This document shows, piece after piece, positions 11,926 to 25,712 of a stretch of 64,000 bases of DNA. This stretch comes from Anticarsia gemmatalis (Eukaryota; Arthropoda; Insecta; Lepidoptera; Erebidae). The stretch lies in assembly GCF_050436995.1 (NCBI RefSeq), contig NC_134775.1, positions 62,001 through 126,000 of the forward strand, in the 5' to 3' direction. Under the pieces are notes generated by a model that saw only the letters and a program-made list of their open reading frames with translations, was not told where the DNA came from and ran no database searches. The position numbers and the translations under genes are program-made. Numbering within the stretch: position 1 is the first letter of the stretch; the number at the start of each line of letters is the position of its first letter.

Positions 11926-14900
11926 TAATAAGTAATTTCAGTTATTTATTAAGAAATTTGAGTAATTTGTTAAGTAATTTCAGTTATTTGATAAGTAACT
12001 TCAGTTATTTATTAAGTAATTTGAGTTATTTGATAAGTAATTTCAGTTATTTATCAAGTAATTTGAGTTATTTGATAAGTAATTTCAGTTATTTATTAAG
12101 TAATTTCAGTTATTTATTAAGTAATTTGAGTTATTTGATAAGTAATTTCAGTTATTTAGTAAGTAATTTGAGGAAATGTTTCATAATTTCAGTTATTTGA
12201 TAAGTAATTTCAGTTATTTATTTAGTAATTTGAGTTTTTTGATAAGTTATTTCAGTTATTTATTAAGTAATTTCAGTTGTTTGATATTAATTAAGTAATT
12301 TGAGTTATTTGATAAGTAATTTCAGTTATTTATTAAGTAATTTGAGTTATTTGATAAGTAATTTCAGTTATGTATTAAGTAATTTCAGTTATTTATTAAG
12401 TAATTTGAGTTATTTGATAAGTAATTTCAGTTATTTATTAAGTAATTTGAGTTATTTGATAAGTAATTTCAGTTATTTATTAAGTAATTTCAGTTATTTG
12501 TTAAGTAATTTCAATTATTTATTAAGTAATTTCAGTTATTTATTAAGTAATTTCAGTTATTTGATAAGTAATTTCAGTTATTTATTAAGTAATTTGAGGA
12601 AATGTTTCATAATTTCAGTTATTTGATAAGTAACTTCAGTTATTTATTAAGTAATTTGAGTTATTTGATAAGTAATTTCAGTTATTTATCAAGTAATTTG
12701 AGTTATTTGTTAAGTAATTTCAATTATTTATTAAGTAATTTCAGTTATTTATTAAGTAATTTCAGTTATTTGATAAGTAATTTCAGTTATTTATTAAGTA
12801 ATTTCAGTTATTTATTAAGTAATTTGAGTTATTTGATAAGTAACTTCAGTTATTTATTAAGTAATTTGAGTTATTTGATAAGTAATTTCAGTTATTTATC
12901 AAGTAATTTGAGTTATTTGATAAGTAATTTCAGTTATTTATTAAGTAATTTCAGTTATTTATTAAGTAATTTCAGTTATTTGATAAGTAATTTCAGTTAT
13001 TTATTAAGTAATTTGAGTTATTTGATAAGTAATTTCAGTTATTTATTAAGTAATTTCAGTTATTTATTTAGTAATTTGAATTATTTGATAAGTAATTTCA
13101 GTTATTTATTAAGTAATTTGAGTTACTTGATAAGTAATTTCAGTTATTTATTAAGTAATTTGAGTTATTTGATAAGTAATTTGAGTTATTTATTAAGTAA
13201 TTTCAGTTATTTATTAAGTAATTTGAGTTATTTGATAAGTAATTACAGTTATTTATTAAGTAATTTCAGTTATTTATTAAGTAATTTGAGGAAATGTTTC
13301 ATAATTTCAGTTATTTGATAAGTAATTTCAGTTATTTATGCAGAAATTTGAGTTATTTGTTAAGTAATTTCAGTTATTTATTAAGTAATTTCAGTTATTT
13401 ATTAAGTAATTTGAGTTATTTGATAAGTAATTTCAGTTATTTATTAAGTAATTTCAGTTATTTGATAAGTAATTTCAGTTATTTATTAAGTAATTTCAGT
13501 TATTTATTAAGTAATTTCAGTTATTTGATAAGTAATTTCAGTTATGTATTAAGTAATTTATTTAGTAATTTGAGTTATTTGATAAGTAATTCCAGTTATT
13601 TATTGAGTAATTTCAGTAATTTATTAAGTAATTTGAGGAAATGTGTCATAATTTCAGTTATTTGATAAGTAATTTCAGTTATTTATTAAGAAATTTGAGT
13701 TACTTGTTAAGTAATTTCAGTTATTTATTAAGTTATTTGATAAGTAATTTCAGTTATTTATTAAGTTATTTTATAAGTTCTTTCAGTTATTTCTTAAGTA
13801 ATTTGAGTTATTTATTAAGTAATTTGAGTTATTTGATAAGTAATTTCAGTTATTTATTAAGTAATTTGAGTTATTTGATAAGTAATTTTAGTTATTTATC
13901 AAGTAATTTGAGGAAATGTTTCATAATTTCAGTTATTTGATAAGTAATTTCAGTTATGTATTAAGTAATTTATTAAGTAATTTGAGTTATTTGATAAGTA
14001 ATTTCAGTTATTTATTAAGTTATTTCAGTTATTTATTAAGTAATTTGATAAGTAATTTCAGTTATTTATTAAGTCATTTCAGTTATTTATTAAGTAATTT
14101 CAGTTATTTGATAAGTACTTTCAGTTATTTAATAAGTAATTTCAGTTATTTATTAAGAAATTTGAGTAATTTGTTAAGTAATTTCAGTTATTTGATAAGT
14201 AACTTCAGTTATTTATTAAGCAATTTGAGTTATTTGATAAGTAATTTCAGTTATTTATCAAGTAATTTGAGTTATTTGATAAGTAATTTCAGTTATTTAT
14301 TAAGTAATTTCAGTTATTTATTAAGTAATTTGAGTTATTTGATAAGTAATTTCAGTTATTTAGTAAGTAATTTGAGGAAATGTTTCATAATTTCAGTTAT
14401 TTGATAAGTAATTTCAGTTATTTATTTAGTAATTTGAGTTTTTTGATAAGTAATTTCAGTTATTTATTAAGTAATTTCAGTTGTTTGATATTAATTAAGT
14501 AATTTGAGTTATTTGATAAGTAATTTCAGTTATTTATTAAGTAATTTGAGTTATTTGATAAGTAATTTCAGTTATGTATTAAGTAATTTGAGTTATTTGA
14601 TAAGTAATTTCAGTTATTTATTAAGTAATTTCAGTTATTTGATAAGTAATTTCAGTTATTTATTAAGTAATTTCAGTTATTTATTAAATAATTTGAGGAA
14701 ATGTTTCATAATTTGAGTTATTTGATAAGTAATTTCAGTTATTTATTAAGTAATTTCAGTTATTTATTAAGTAATTTGAGTTATTTGATAAGTAATTTCA
14801 GTTATTTATTAAGTAATTTGAGTTATTTGATAAGTAATTTCAGTTATTTATTAAGTAATTTGAGTTATTTGATAAGTAATTTCAGTTATTTATTAAGTAA

Positions 14901-17224
14901 TTTCAGTTATTTAATAAGTAATTTCAGTTATTTATTAAGAAATTTGAGTAATTTGTTAAGTAATTTCAGTTATTTGATAAGTAACTTCAGTTATTTATTA
15001 AGTAATTTGAGTTATTTGATAAGTAATTTCAGTTATTTATCAAGTAATTTGAGTTATTTGTTAAGTAATTTCAATTATTTATTAAGTAATTTCAGTTATT
15101 TATTAAGTAATTTCAGTTATTTGATAAGTAATTTCAGTTATTTATTAAGTAATTTCAGTTATTTATTAAGTAATTTGAGTTATTTGATAAGTAACTTCAG
15201 TTATTTATTAAGTAATTTGAGTTATTTGATAAGTAATTTCAGTTATTTATCAAGTAATTTGAGTTATTTGATAAGTAATTTCAGTTATTTATTAAGTAAT
15301 TTCAGTTATTTATTAAGTAATTTCAGTTATTTGATAAGTAATTTCAGTTATTTATTAAGTAATTTGAGTTATTTGATAAGTAATTTCAGTTATTTATTAA
15401 GTAATTTCAGTTATTTATTTAGTAATTTGAATTATTTGATAAGTAATTTCAGTTATTTATTAAGTAATTTGAGTTACTTGATAAGTAATTTCAGTTATTT
15501 ATTAAGTAATTTGAGTTATTTGATAAGTAATTTGAGTTATTTATTAAGTAATTTCAGTTATTTATTAAGTAATTTGAGTTATTTGATAAGTAATTACAGT
15601 TATTTATTAAGTAATTTCAGTTATTTATTAAGTAATTTGAGGAAATGTTTCATAATTTCAGTTATTTGATAAGTAATTTCAGTTATTTATGCAGAAATTT
15701 GAGTTATTTGTTAAGTAATTTCAGTTATTTATTAAGTAATTTCAGTTATTTATTAAGTAATTTGAGTTATTTGATAAGTAATATCAGTTATTTATTAAGT
15801 AATTTCAATTATTTATTAAGTAATTTCAGTTATTTATTAAGTAATTTCAGTTATTTATTAAGTAATTTGAGTTATTTGATAAGTAATTTCAGTTATTTAT
15901 CAAGTAATTTGAGTTATTTGATAAGTAATTTCAGTTATTTATTAAGTAATTTGAGTTATTTGATAAGTAATTTCAGTTATTTATTAAGTAATTTCAGTTA
16001 TTTATTAAGTAATTTGAGTAAATGTTTCATAATTTGAGTTATTTGATAAGTAATTTCAGTTATTTATTAAGTAATTTCAGTTATTTATTAAGTAATTTGA
16101 GTTATTTGATAAGTAATTTCAGTTATTTATTAAGTAATTTGAGTTATTTGATAAGTAATTTCAGTTATTTATTAAGTAATTTGAGTTATTTGATAAGTAA
16201 TTTCAGTTATTTATTAAGTAATTTCAGTTATTTAATAAGTAATTTCAGTTATTTATTAAGAAATTTGAGTAATTTGTTAAGTAATTTCAGTTATTTGATA
16301 AGTAACTTCAGTTATTTATTAAGTAATTTGAGTTATTTGATAAGTAATTTCAGTTATTTATCAAGTAATTTGAGTTATTTGATAAGTAATTTCAGTTATT
16401 TATTAAGTAATTTCAGTTATTTATTAAGTAATTTGAGTTATTTGATAAGTAATTTCAGTTATTTAGTAAGTAATTTGAGGAAATGTTTCATAATTTCAGT
16501 TATTTGATAAGTAATTTCAGTTATTTATTTAGTAATTTGAGTTTTTTGATAAGTTATTTCAGTTATTTATTAAGTAATTTCAGTTGTTTGATATTAATTA
16601 AGTAATTTGAGTTATTTGATAAGTAATTTCAGTTATTTATTAAGTAATTTGAGTTATTTGATAAGTAATTTCAGTTATGTATTAAGTAATTTCAGTTATT
16701 TATTAAGTAATTTGAGTTATTTGATAAGTAATTTCAGTTATTTGATAAGTAATTTCAGTTATTTATTAGGTAATTTGAGTTATTTGATAAGTAATTTCAG
16801 TTATTTATTAAGTAATTTCAGTTATTTATTTAGTAATTTGAATTATTTGATAAGTAATTTCAGTTATTTATTAAGTAATTTGAGTTACTTGATAAGTAAT
16901 TTCAGTTATTTATTAAGTAATTTGAGTTATTTGATAAGTAATTTGAGTTATTTATTAAGTAATTTCAGTTATTTATTAAGTAATTTGAGTTATTTGATAA
17001 GTAATTACAGTTATTTATTAAGTAATTTCAGTTATTTATTAAGTAATTTGAGGAAATGTTTCATAATTTCAGTTATTTGATAAGTAATTTCAGTTATTTA
17101 TGCAGAAATTTGAGTTATTTGTTAAGTAATTTCAGTTATTTATTAAGTAATTTCAGTTATTTATTAAGTAATTTGAGTTATTTGATAAGTAATTTCAGTT
17201 ATTTATTAAGTAATTTCAGTTATT
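11926..17224 (+). repeat. Second copy of the 5,299-bp tandem duplication
   Basis: Its left edge is the novel junction at about 11,926, where a monomer run of the 7.99-kb type switches to the 6.63-kb type (linker AATA, then AAGAAATTTG). After its right edge the sequence continues as the array does at 36.6 kb, where no such duplication exists. The 30-38.6 kb arrangement therefore looks ancestral and this one derived. Confidence 0.83.
13636..15639 (+). repeat. 2,004-bp higher-order core, copy 2
   Basis: Same landmark order and internal distances as copy 1, 5,299 bp downstream. It is part of the second copy of the 5,299-bp duplication. Confidence 0.9.
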
Positions 17225-17397
17225 TGATAAGTAATTTCAGTTATTTATTAAGTAATTTCAGTTATTTATTAAGTAATTTCAGTTATTTGATAAGTAATTT
17301 CAGTTATGTATTAAGTAATTTATTTAGTAATTTGAGTTATTTGATAAGTAATTCCAGTTATTTATTGAGTAATTTCAGTAATTTATTAAGTAATTTG

Positions 17398-19401
17398 AGG
17401 AAATGTGTCATAATTTCAGTTATTTGATAAGTAATTTCAGTTATTTATTAAGAAATTTGAGTTACTTGTTAAGTAATTTCAGTTATTTATTAAGTTATTT
17501 GATAAGTAATTTCAGTTATTTATTAAGTTATTTTATAAGTTCTTTCAGTTATTTCTTAAGTAATTTGAGTTATTTATTAAGTAATTTGAGTTATTTGATA
17601 AGTAATTTCAGTTATTTATTAAGTAATTTGAGTTATTTGATAAGTAATTTTAGTTATTTATCAAGTAATTTGAGGAAATGTTTCATAATTTCAGTTATTT
17701 GATAAGTAATTTCAGTTATGTATTAAGTAATTTATTAAGTAATTTGAGTTATTTGATAAGTAATTTCAGTTATTTATTAAGTTATTTCAGTTATTTATTA
17801 AGTAATTTGATAAGTAATTTCAGTTATTTATTAAGTCATTTCAGTTATTTATTAAGTAATTTCAGTTATTTGATAAGTACTTTCAGTTATTTAATAAGTA
17901 ATTTCAGTTATTTATTAAGAAATTTGAGTAATTTGTTAAGTAATTTCAGTTATTTGATAAGTAACTTCAGTTATTTATTAAGCAATTTGAGTTATTTGAT
18001 AAGTAATTTCAGTTATTTATCAAGTAATTTGAGTTATTTGATAAGTAATTTCAGTTATTTATTAAGTAATTTCAGTTATTTATTAAGTAATTTGAGTTAT
18101 TTGATAAGTAATTTCAGTTATTTAGTAAGTAATTTGAGGAAATGTTTCATAATTTCAGTTATTTGATAAGTAATTTCAGTTATTTATTTAGTAATTTGAG
18201 TTTTTTGATAAGTAATTTCAGTTATTTATTAAGTAATTTCAGTTGTTTGATATTAATTAAGTAATTTGAGTTATTTGATAAGTAATTTCAGTTATTTATT
18301 AAGTAATTTGAGTTATTTGATAAGTAATTTCAGTTATGTATTAAGTAATTTGAGTTATTTGATAAGTAATTTCAGTTATTTATTAAGTAATTTCAGTTAT
18401 TTGATAAGTAATTTCAGTTATTTATTAAGTAATTTCAGTTATTTATTAAATAATTTGAGGAAATGTTTCATAATTTGAGTTATTTGATAAGTAATTTCAG
18501 TTATTTATTAAGTAATTTCAGTTATTTATTAAGTAATTTGAGTTATTTGATAAGTAATTTCAGTTATTTATTAAGTAATTTGAGTTATTTGATAAGTAAT
18601 TTCAGTTATTTATTAAGTAATTTGAGTTATTTGATAAGTAATTTCAGTTATTTATTAAGTAATTTCAGTTATTTAATAAGTAATTTCAGTTATTTATTAA
18701 GAAATTTGAGTAATTTGTTAAGTAATTTCAGTTATTTGATAAGTAACTTCAGTTATTTATTAAGTAATTTGAGTTATTTGATAAGTAATTTCAGTTATTT
18801 ATCAAGTAATTTGAGTTATTTGTTAAGTAATTTCAATTATTTATTAAGTAATTTCAGTTATTTATTAAGTAATTTCAGTTATTTGATAAGTAATTTCAGT
18901 TATTTATTAAGTAATTTCAGTTATTTATTAAGTAATTTGAGTTATTTGATAAGTAACTTCAGTTATTTATTAAGTAATTTGAGTTATTTGATAAGTAATT
19001 TCAGTTATTTATCAAGTAATTTGAGTTATTTGATAAGTAATTTCAGTTATTTATTAAGTAATTTCAGTTATTTATTAAGTAATTTCAGTTATTTGATAAG
19101 TAATTTCAGTTATTTATTAAGTAATTTGAGTTATTTGATAAGTAATTTCAGTTATTTATTAAGTAATTTCAGTTATTTATTTAGTAATTTGAATTATTTG
19201 ATAAGTAATTTCAGTTATTTATTAAGTAATTTGAGTTACTTGATAAGTAATTTCAGTTATTTATTAAGTAATTTGAGTTATTTGATAAGTAATTTGAGTT
19301 ATTTATTAAGTAATTTCAGTTATTTATTAAGTAATTTGAGTTATTTGATAAGTAATTACAGTTATTTATTAAGTAATTTCAGTTATTTATTAAGTAATTT
19401 G
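17398..19401 (+). repeat. 2,004-bp higher-order core, copy 3
   Basis: Starts 3,762 bp after copy 2; landmarks are identical. Its partner in the 22,561-bp duplication is copy 9. Confidence 0.9.
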
Positions 19402-21704
19402 AGGAAATGTTTCATAATTTCAGTTATTTGATAAGTAATTTCAGTTATTTATGCAGAAATTTGAGTTATTTGTTAAGTAATTTCAGTTATTTATTAAGTA
19501 ATTTCAGTTATTTATTAAGTAATTTGAGTTATTTGATAAGTAATATCAGTTATTTATTAAGTAATTTCAATTATTTATTAAGTAATTTCAGTTATTTATT
19601 AAGTAATTTCAGTTATTTATTAAGTAATTTGAGTTATTTGATAAGTAATTTCAGTTATTTATCAAGTAATTTGAGTTATTTGATAAGTAATTTCAGTTAT
19701 TTATTAAGTAATTTGAGTTATTTGATAAGTAATTTCAGTTATTTATTAAGTAATTTCAGTTATTTATTAAGTAATTTGAGTAAATGTTTCATAATTTGAG
19801 TTATTTGATAAGTAATTTCAGTTATTTATTAAGTAATTTCAGTTATTTATTAAGTAATTTGAGTTATTTGATAAGTAATTTCAGTTATTTATTAAGTAAT
19901 TTGAGTTATTTGATAAGTAATTTCAGTTATTTATTAAGTAATTTGAGTTATTTGATAAGTAATTTCAGTTATTTATTAAGTAATTTCAGTTATTTAATAA
20001 GTAATTTCAGTTATTTATTAAGAAATTTGAGTAATTTGTTAAGTAATTTCAGTTATTTGATAAGTAACTTCAGTTATTTATTAAGTAATTTGAGTTATTT
20101 GATAAGTAATTTCAGTTATTTATCAAGTAATTTGAGTTATTTGATAAGTAATTTCAGTTATTTATTAAGTAATTTCAGTTATTTATTAAGTAATTTGAGT
20201 TATTTGATAAGTAATTTCAGTTATTTAGTAAGTAATTTGAGGAAATGTTTCATAATTTCAGTTATTTGATAAGTAATTTCAGTTATTTATTTAGTAATTT
20301 GAGTTTTTTGATAAGTTATTTCAGTTATTTATTAAGTAATTTCAGTTGTTTGATATTAATTAAGTAATTTGAGTTATTTGATAAGTAATTTCAGTTATTT
20401 ATTAAGTAATTTGAGTTATTTGATAAGTAATTTCAGTTATGTATTAAGTAATTTCAGTTATTTATTAAGTAATTTGAGTTATTTGATAAGTAATTTCAGT
20501 TATTTATTAAGTAATTTGAGTTATTTGATAAGTAATTTCAGTTATTTATTAAGTAATTTCAGTTATTTGTTAAGTAATTTCAATTATTTATTAAGTAATT
20601 TCAGTTATTTATTAAGTAATTTCAGTTATTTGATAAGTAATTTCAGTTATTTATTAAGTAATTTGAGGAAATGTTTCATAATTTCAGTTATTTGATAAGT
20701 AACTTCAGTTATTTATTAAGTAATTTGAGTTATTTGATAAGTAATTTCAGTTATTTATCAAGTAATTTGAGTTATTTGTTAAGTAATTTCAATTATTTAT
20801 TAAGTAATTTCAGTTATTTATTAAGTAATTTCAGTTATTTGATAAGTAATTTCAGTTATTTATTAAGTAATTTCAGTTATTTATTAAGTAATTTGAGTTA
20901 TTTGATAAGTAACTTCAGTTATTTATTAAGTAATTTGAGTTATTTGATAAGTAATTTCAGTTATTTATCAAGTAATTTGAGTTATTTGATAAGTAATTTC
21001 AGTTATTTATTAAGTAATTTCAGTTATTTATTAAGTAATTTCAGTTATTTGATAAGTAATTTCAGTTATTTATTAAGTAATTTGAGTTATTTGATAAGTA
21101 ATTTCAGTTATTTATTAAGTAATTTCAGTTATTTATTTAGTAATTTGAATTATTTGATAAGTAATTTCAGTTATTTATTAAGTAATTTGAGTTACTTGAT
21201 AAGTAATTTCAGTTATTTATTAAGTAATTTGAGTTATTTGATAAGTAATTTGAGTTATTTATTAAGTAATTTCAGTTATTTATTAAGTAATTTGAGTTAT
21301 TTGATAAGTAATTACAGTTATTTATTAAGTAATTTCAGTTATTTATTAAGTAATTTGAGGAAATGTTTCATAATTTCAGTTATTTGATAAGTAATTTCAG
21401 TTATTTATGCAGAAATTTGAGTTATTTGTTAAGTAATTTCAGTTATTTATTAAGTAATTTCAGTTATTTATTAAGTAATTTGAGTTATTTGATAAGTAAT
21501 TTCAGTTATTTATTAAGTAATTTCAGTTATTTGATAAGTAATTTCAGTTATTTATTAAGTAATTTCAGTTATTTATTAAGTAATTTCAGTTATTTGATAA
21601 GTAATTTCAGTTATGTATTAAGTAATTTATTTAGTAATTTGAGTTATTTGATAAGTAATTCCAGTTATTTATTGAGTAATTTCAGTAATTTATTAAGTAA
21701 TTTG

Positions 21705-23708
21705 AGGAAATGTGTCATAATTTCAGTTATTTGATAAGTAATTTCAGTTATTTATTAAGAAATTTGAGTTACTTGTTAAGTAATTTCAGTTATTTATTAA
21801 GTTATTTGATAAGTAATTTCAGTTATTTATTAAGTTATTTTATAAGTTCTTTCAGTTATTTCTTAAGTAATTTGAGTTATTTATTAAGTAATTTGAGTTA
21901 TTTGATAAGTAATTTCAGTTATTTATTAAGTAATTTGAGTTATTTGATAAGTAATTTTAGTTATTTATCAAGTAATTTGAGGAAATGTTTCATAATTTCA
22001 GTTATTTGATAAGTAATTTCAGTTATGTATTAAGTAATTTATTAAGTAATTTGAGTTATTTGATAAGTAATTTCAGTTATTTATTAAGTTATTTCAGTTA
22101 TTTATTAAGTAATTTGATAAGTAATTTCAGTTATTTATTAAGTCATTTCAGTTATTTATTAAGTAATTTCAGTTATTTGATAAGTACTTTCAGTTATTTA
22201 ATAAGTAATTTCAGTTATTTATTAAGAAATTTGAGTAATTTGTTAAGTAATTTCAGTTATTTGATAAGTAACTTCAGTTATTTATTAAGCAATTTGAGTT
22301 ATTTGATAAGTAATTTCAGTTATTTATCAAGTAATTTGAGTTATTTGATAAGTAATTTCAGTTATTTATTAAGTAATTTCAGTTATTTATTAAGTAATTT
22401 GAGTTATTTGATAAGTAATTTCAGTTATTTAGTAAGTAATTTGAGGAAATGTTTCATAATTTCAGTTATTTGATAAGTAATTTCAGTTATTTATTTAGTA
22501 ATTTGAGTTTTTTGATAAGTAATTTCAGTTATTTATTAAGTAATTTCAGTTGTTTGATATTAATTAAGTAATTTGAGTTATTTGATAAGTAATTTCAGTT
22601 ATTTATTAAGTAATTTGAGTTATTTGATAAGTAATTTCAGTTATGTATTAAGTAATTTGAGTTATTTGATAAGTAATTTCAGTTATTTATTAAGTAATTT
22701 CAGTTATTTGATAAGTAATTTCAGTTATTTATTAAGTAATTTCAGTTATTTATTAAATAATTTGAGGAAATGTTTCATAATTTGAGTTATTTGATAAGTA
22801 ATTTCAGTTATTTATTAAGTAATTTCAGTTATTTATTAAGTAATTTGAGTTATTTGATAAGTAATTTCAGTTATTTATTAAGTAATTTGAGTTATTTGAT
22901 AAGTAATTTCAGTTATTTATTAAGTAATTTGAGTTATTTGATAAGTAATTTCAGTTATTTATTAAGTAATTTCAGTTATTTAATAAGTAATTTCAGTTAT
23001 TTATTAAGAAATTTGAGTAATTTGTTAAGTAATTTCAGTTATTTGATAAGTAACTTCAGTTATTTATTAAGTAATTTGAGTTATTTGATAAGTAATTTCA
23101 GTTATTTATCAAGTAATTTGAGTTATTTGTTAAGTAATTTCAATTATTTATTAAGTAATTTCAGTTATTTATTAAGTAATTTCAGTTATTTGATAAGTAA
23201 TTTCAGTTATTTATTAAGTAATTTCAGTTATTTATTAAGTAATTTGAGTTATTTGATAAGTAACTTCAGTTATTTATTAAGTAATTTGAGTTATTTGATA
23301 AGTAATTTCAGTTATTTATCAAGTAATTTGAGTTATTTGATAAGTAATTTCAGTTATTTATTAAGTAATTTCAGTTATTTATTAAGTAATTTCAGTTATT
23401 TGATAAGTAATTTCAGTTATTTATTAAGTAATTTGAGTTATTTGATAAGTAATTTCAGTTATTTATTAAGTAATTTCAGTTATTTATTTAGTAATTTGAA
23501 TTATTTGATAAGTAATTTCAGTTATTTATTAAGTAATTTGAGTTACTTGATAAGTAATTTCAGTTATTTATTAAGTAATTTGAGTTATTTGATAAGTAAT
23601 TTGAGTTATTTATTAAGTAATTTCAGTTATTTATTAAGTAATTTGAGTTATTTGATAAGTAATTACAGTTATTTATTAAGTAATTTCAGTTATTTATTAA
23701 GTAATTTG
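21705..23708 (+). repeat. 2,004-bp higher-order core, copy 4
   Basis: Starts 4,307 bp after copy 3 and is followed directly by copy 5, so two cores lie head to tail with no spacer. Its last 20-bp unit is the GTGTCAT form that opens copy 5. Confidence 0.9.
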
Positions 23709-25712
23709 AGGAAATGTGTCATAATTTCAGTTATTTGATAAGTAATTTCAGTTATTTATTAAGAAATTTGAGTTACTTGTTAAGTAATTTCAGTTATTTA
23801 TTAAGTTATTTGATAAGTAATTTCAGTTATTTATTAAGTTATTTTATAAGTTCTTTCAGTTATTTCTTAAGTAATTTGAGTTATTTATTAAGTAATTTGA
23901 GTTATTTGATAAGTAATTTCAGTTATTTATTAAGTAATTTGAGTTATTTGATAAGTAATTTTAGTTATTTATCAAGTAATTTGAGGAAATGTTTCATAAT
24001 TTCAGTTATTTGATAAGTAATTTCAGTTATGTATTAAGTAATTTATTAAGTAATTTGAGTTATTTGATAAGTAATTTCAGTTATTTATTAAGTTATTTCA
24101 GTTATTTATTAAGTAATTTGATAAGTAATTTCAGTTATTTATTAAGTCATTTCAGTTATTTATTAAGTAATTTCAGTTATTTGATAAGTACTTTCAGTTA
24201 TTTAATAAGTAATTTCAGTTATTTATTAAGAAATTTGAGTAATTTGTTAAGTAATTTCAGTTATTTGATAAGTAACTTCAGTTATTTATTAAGCAATTTG
24301 AGTTATTTGATAAGTAATTTCAGTTATTTATCAAGTAATTTGAGTTATTTGATAAGTAATTTCAGTTATTTATTAAGTAATTTCAGTTATTTATTAAGTA
24401 ATTTGAGTTATTTGATAAGTAATTTCAGTTATTTAGTAAGTAATTTGAGGAAATGTTTCATAATTTCAGTTATTTGATAAGTAATTTCAGTTATTTATTT
24501 AGTAATTTGAGTTTTTTGATAAGTAATTTCAGTTATTTATTAAGTAATTTCAGTTGTTTGATATTAATTAAGTAATTTGAGTTATTTGATAAGTAATTTC
24601 AGTTATTTATTAAGTAATTTGAGTTATTTGATAAGTAATTTCAGTTATGTATTAAGTAATTTGAGTTATTTGATAAGTAATTTCAGTTATTTATTAAGTA
24701 ATTTCAGTTATTTGATAAGTAATTTCAGTTATTTATTAAGTAATTTCAGTTATTTATTAAATAATTTGAGGAAATGTTTCATAATTTGAGTTATTTGATA
24801 AGTAATTTCAGTTATTTATTAAGTAATTTCAGTTATTTATTAAGTAATTTGAGTTATTTGATAAGTAATTTCAGTTATTTATTAAGTAATTTGAGTTATT
24901 TGATAAGTAATTTCAGTTATTTATTAAGTAATTTGAGTTATTTGATAAGTAATTTCAGTTATTTATTAAGTAATTTCAGTTATTTAATAAGTAATTTCAG
25001 TTATTTATTAAGAAATTTGAGTAATTTGTTAAGTAATTTCAGTTATTTGATAAGTAACTTCAGTTATTTATTAAGTAATTTGAGTTATTTGATAAGTAAT
25101 TTCAGTTATTTATCAAGTAATTTGAGTTATTTGTTAAGTAATTTCAATTATTTATTAAGTAATTTCAGTTATTTATTAAGTAATTTCAGTTATTTGATAA
25201 GTAATTTCAGTTATTTATTAAGTAATTTCAGTTATTTATTAAGTAATTTGAGTTATTTGATAAGTAACTTCAGTTATTTATTAAGTAATTTGAGTTATTT
25301 GATAAGTAATTTCAGTTATTTATCAAGTAATTTGAGTTATTTGATAAGTAATTTCAGTTATTTATTAAGTAATTTCAGTTATTTATTAAGTAATTTCAGT
25401 TATTTGATAAGTAATTTCAGTTATTTATTAAGTAATTTGAGTTATTTGATAAGTAATTTCAGTTATTTATTAAGTAATTTCAGTTATTTATTTAGTAATT
25501 TGAATTATTTGATAAGTAATTTCAGTTATTTATTAAGTAATTTGAGTTACTTGATAAGTAATTTCAGTTATTTATTAAGTAATTTGAGTTATTTGATAAG
25601 TAATTTGAGTTATTTATTAAGTAATTTCAGTTATTTATTAAGTAATTTGAGTTATTTGATAAGTAATTACAGTTATTTATTAAGTAATTTCAGTTATTTA
25701 TTAAGTAATTTG
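23709..25712 (+). repeat. 2,004-bp higher-order core, copy 5
   Basis: Directly abuts copy 4. The following spacer (25,713-28,413) contains the rare AAGTTATTTC variant at 26,126 shared only with 48,687. Confidence 0.9.

Larger units (their letters stand above)
5308..11926 (+). repeat. 6.6-kb block, paired with 29,992-36,610
   Basis: All off-length units and variant monomers in this block recur at a constant offset of 24,684 bp. For example, the AAGCAATTTG monomer has its C at 5,370 and 30,054; 20-bp units have ATGs at 6,102/30,786, 8,342/33,026 and 10,723/35,407; the TTAGGTAATT variant is at 11,470/36,154. Pairing ends at 11,926, where this copy carries linker AATA and the right copy carries GATA. 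Confidence 0.88.
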
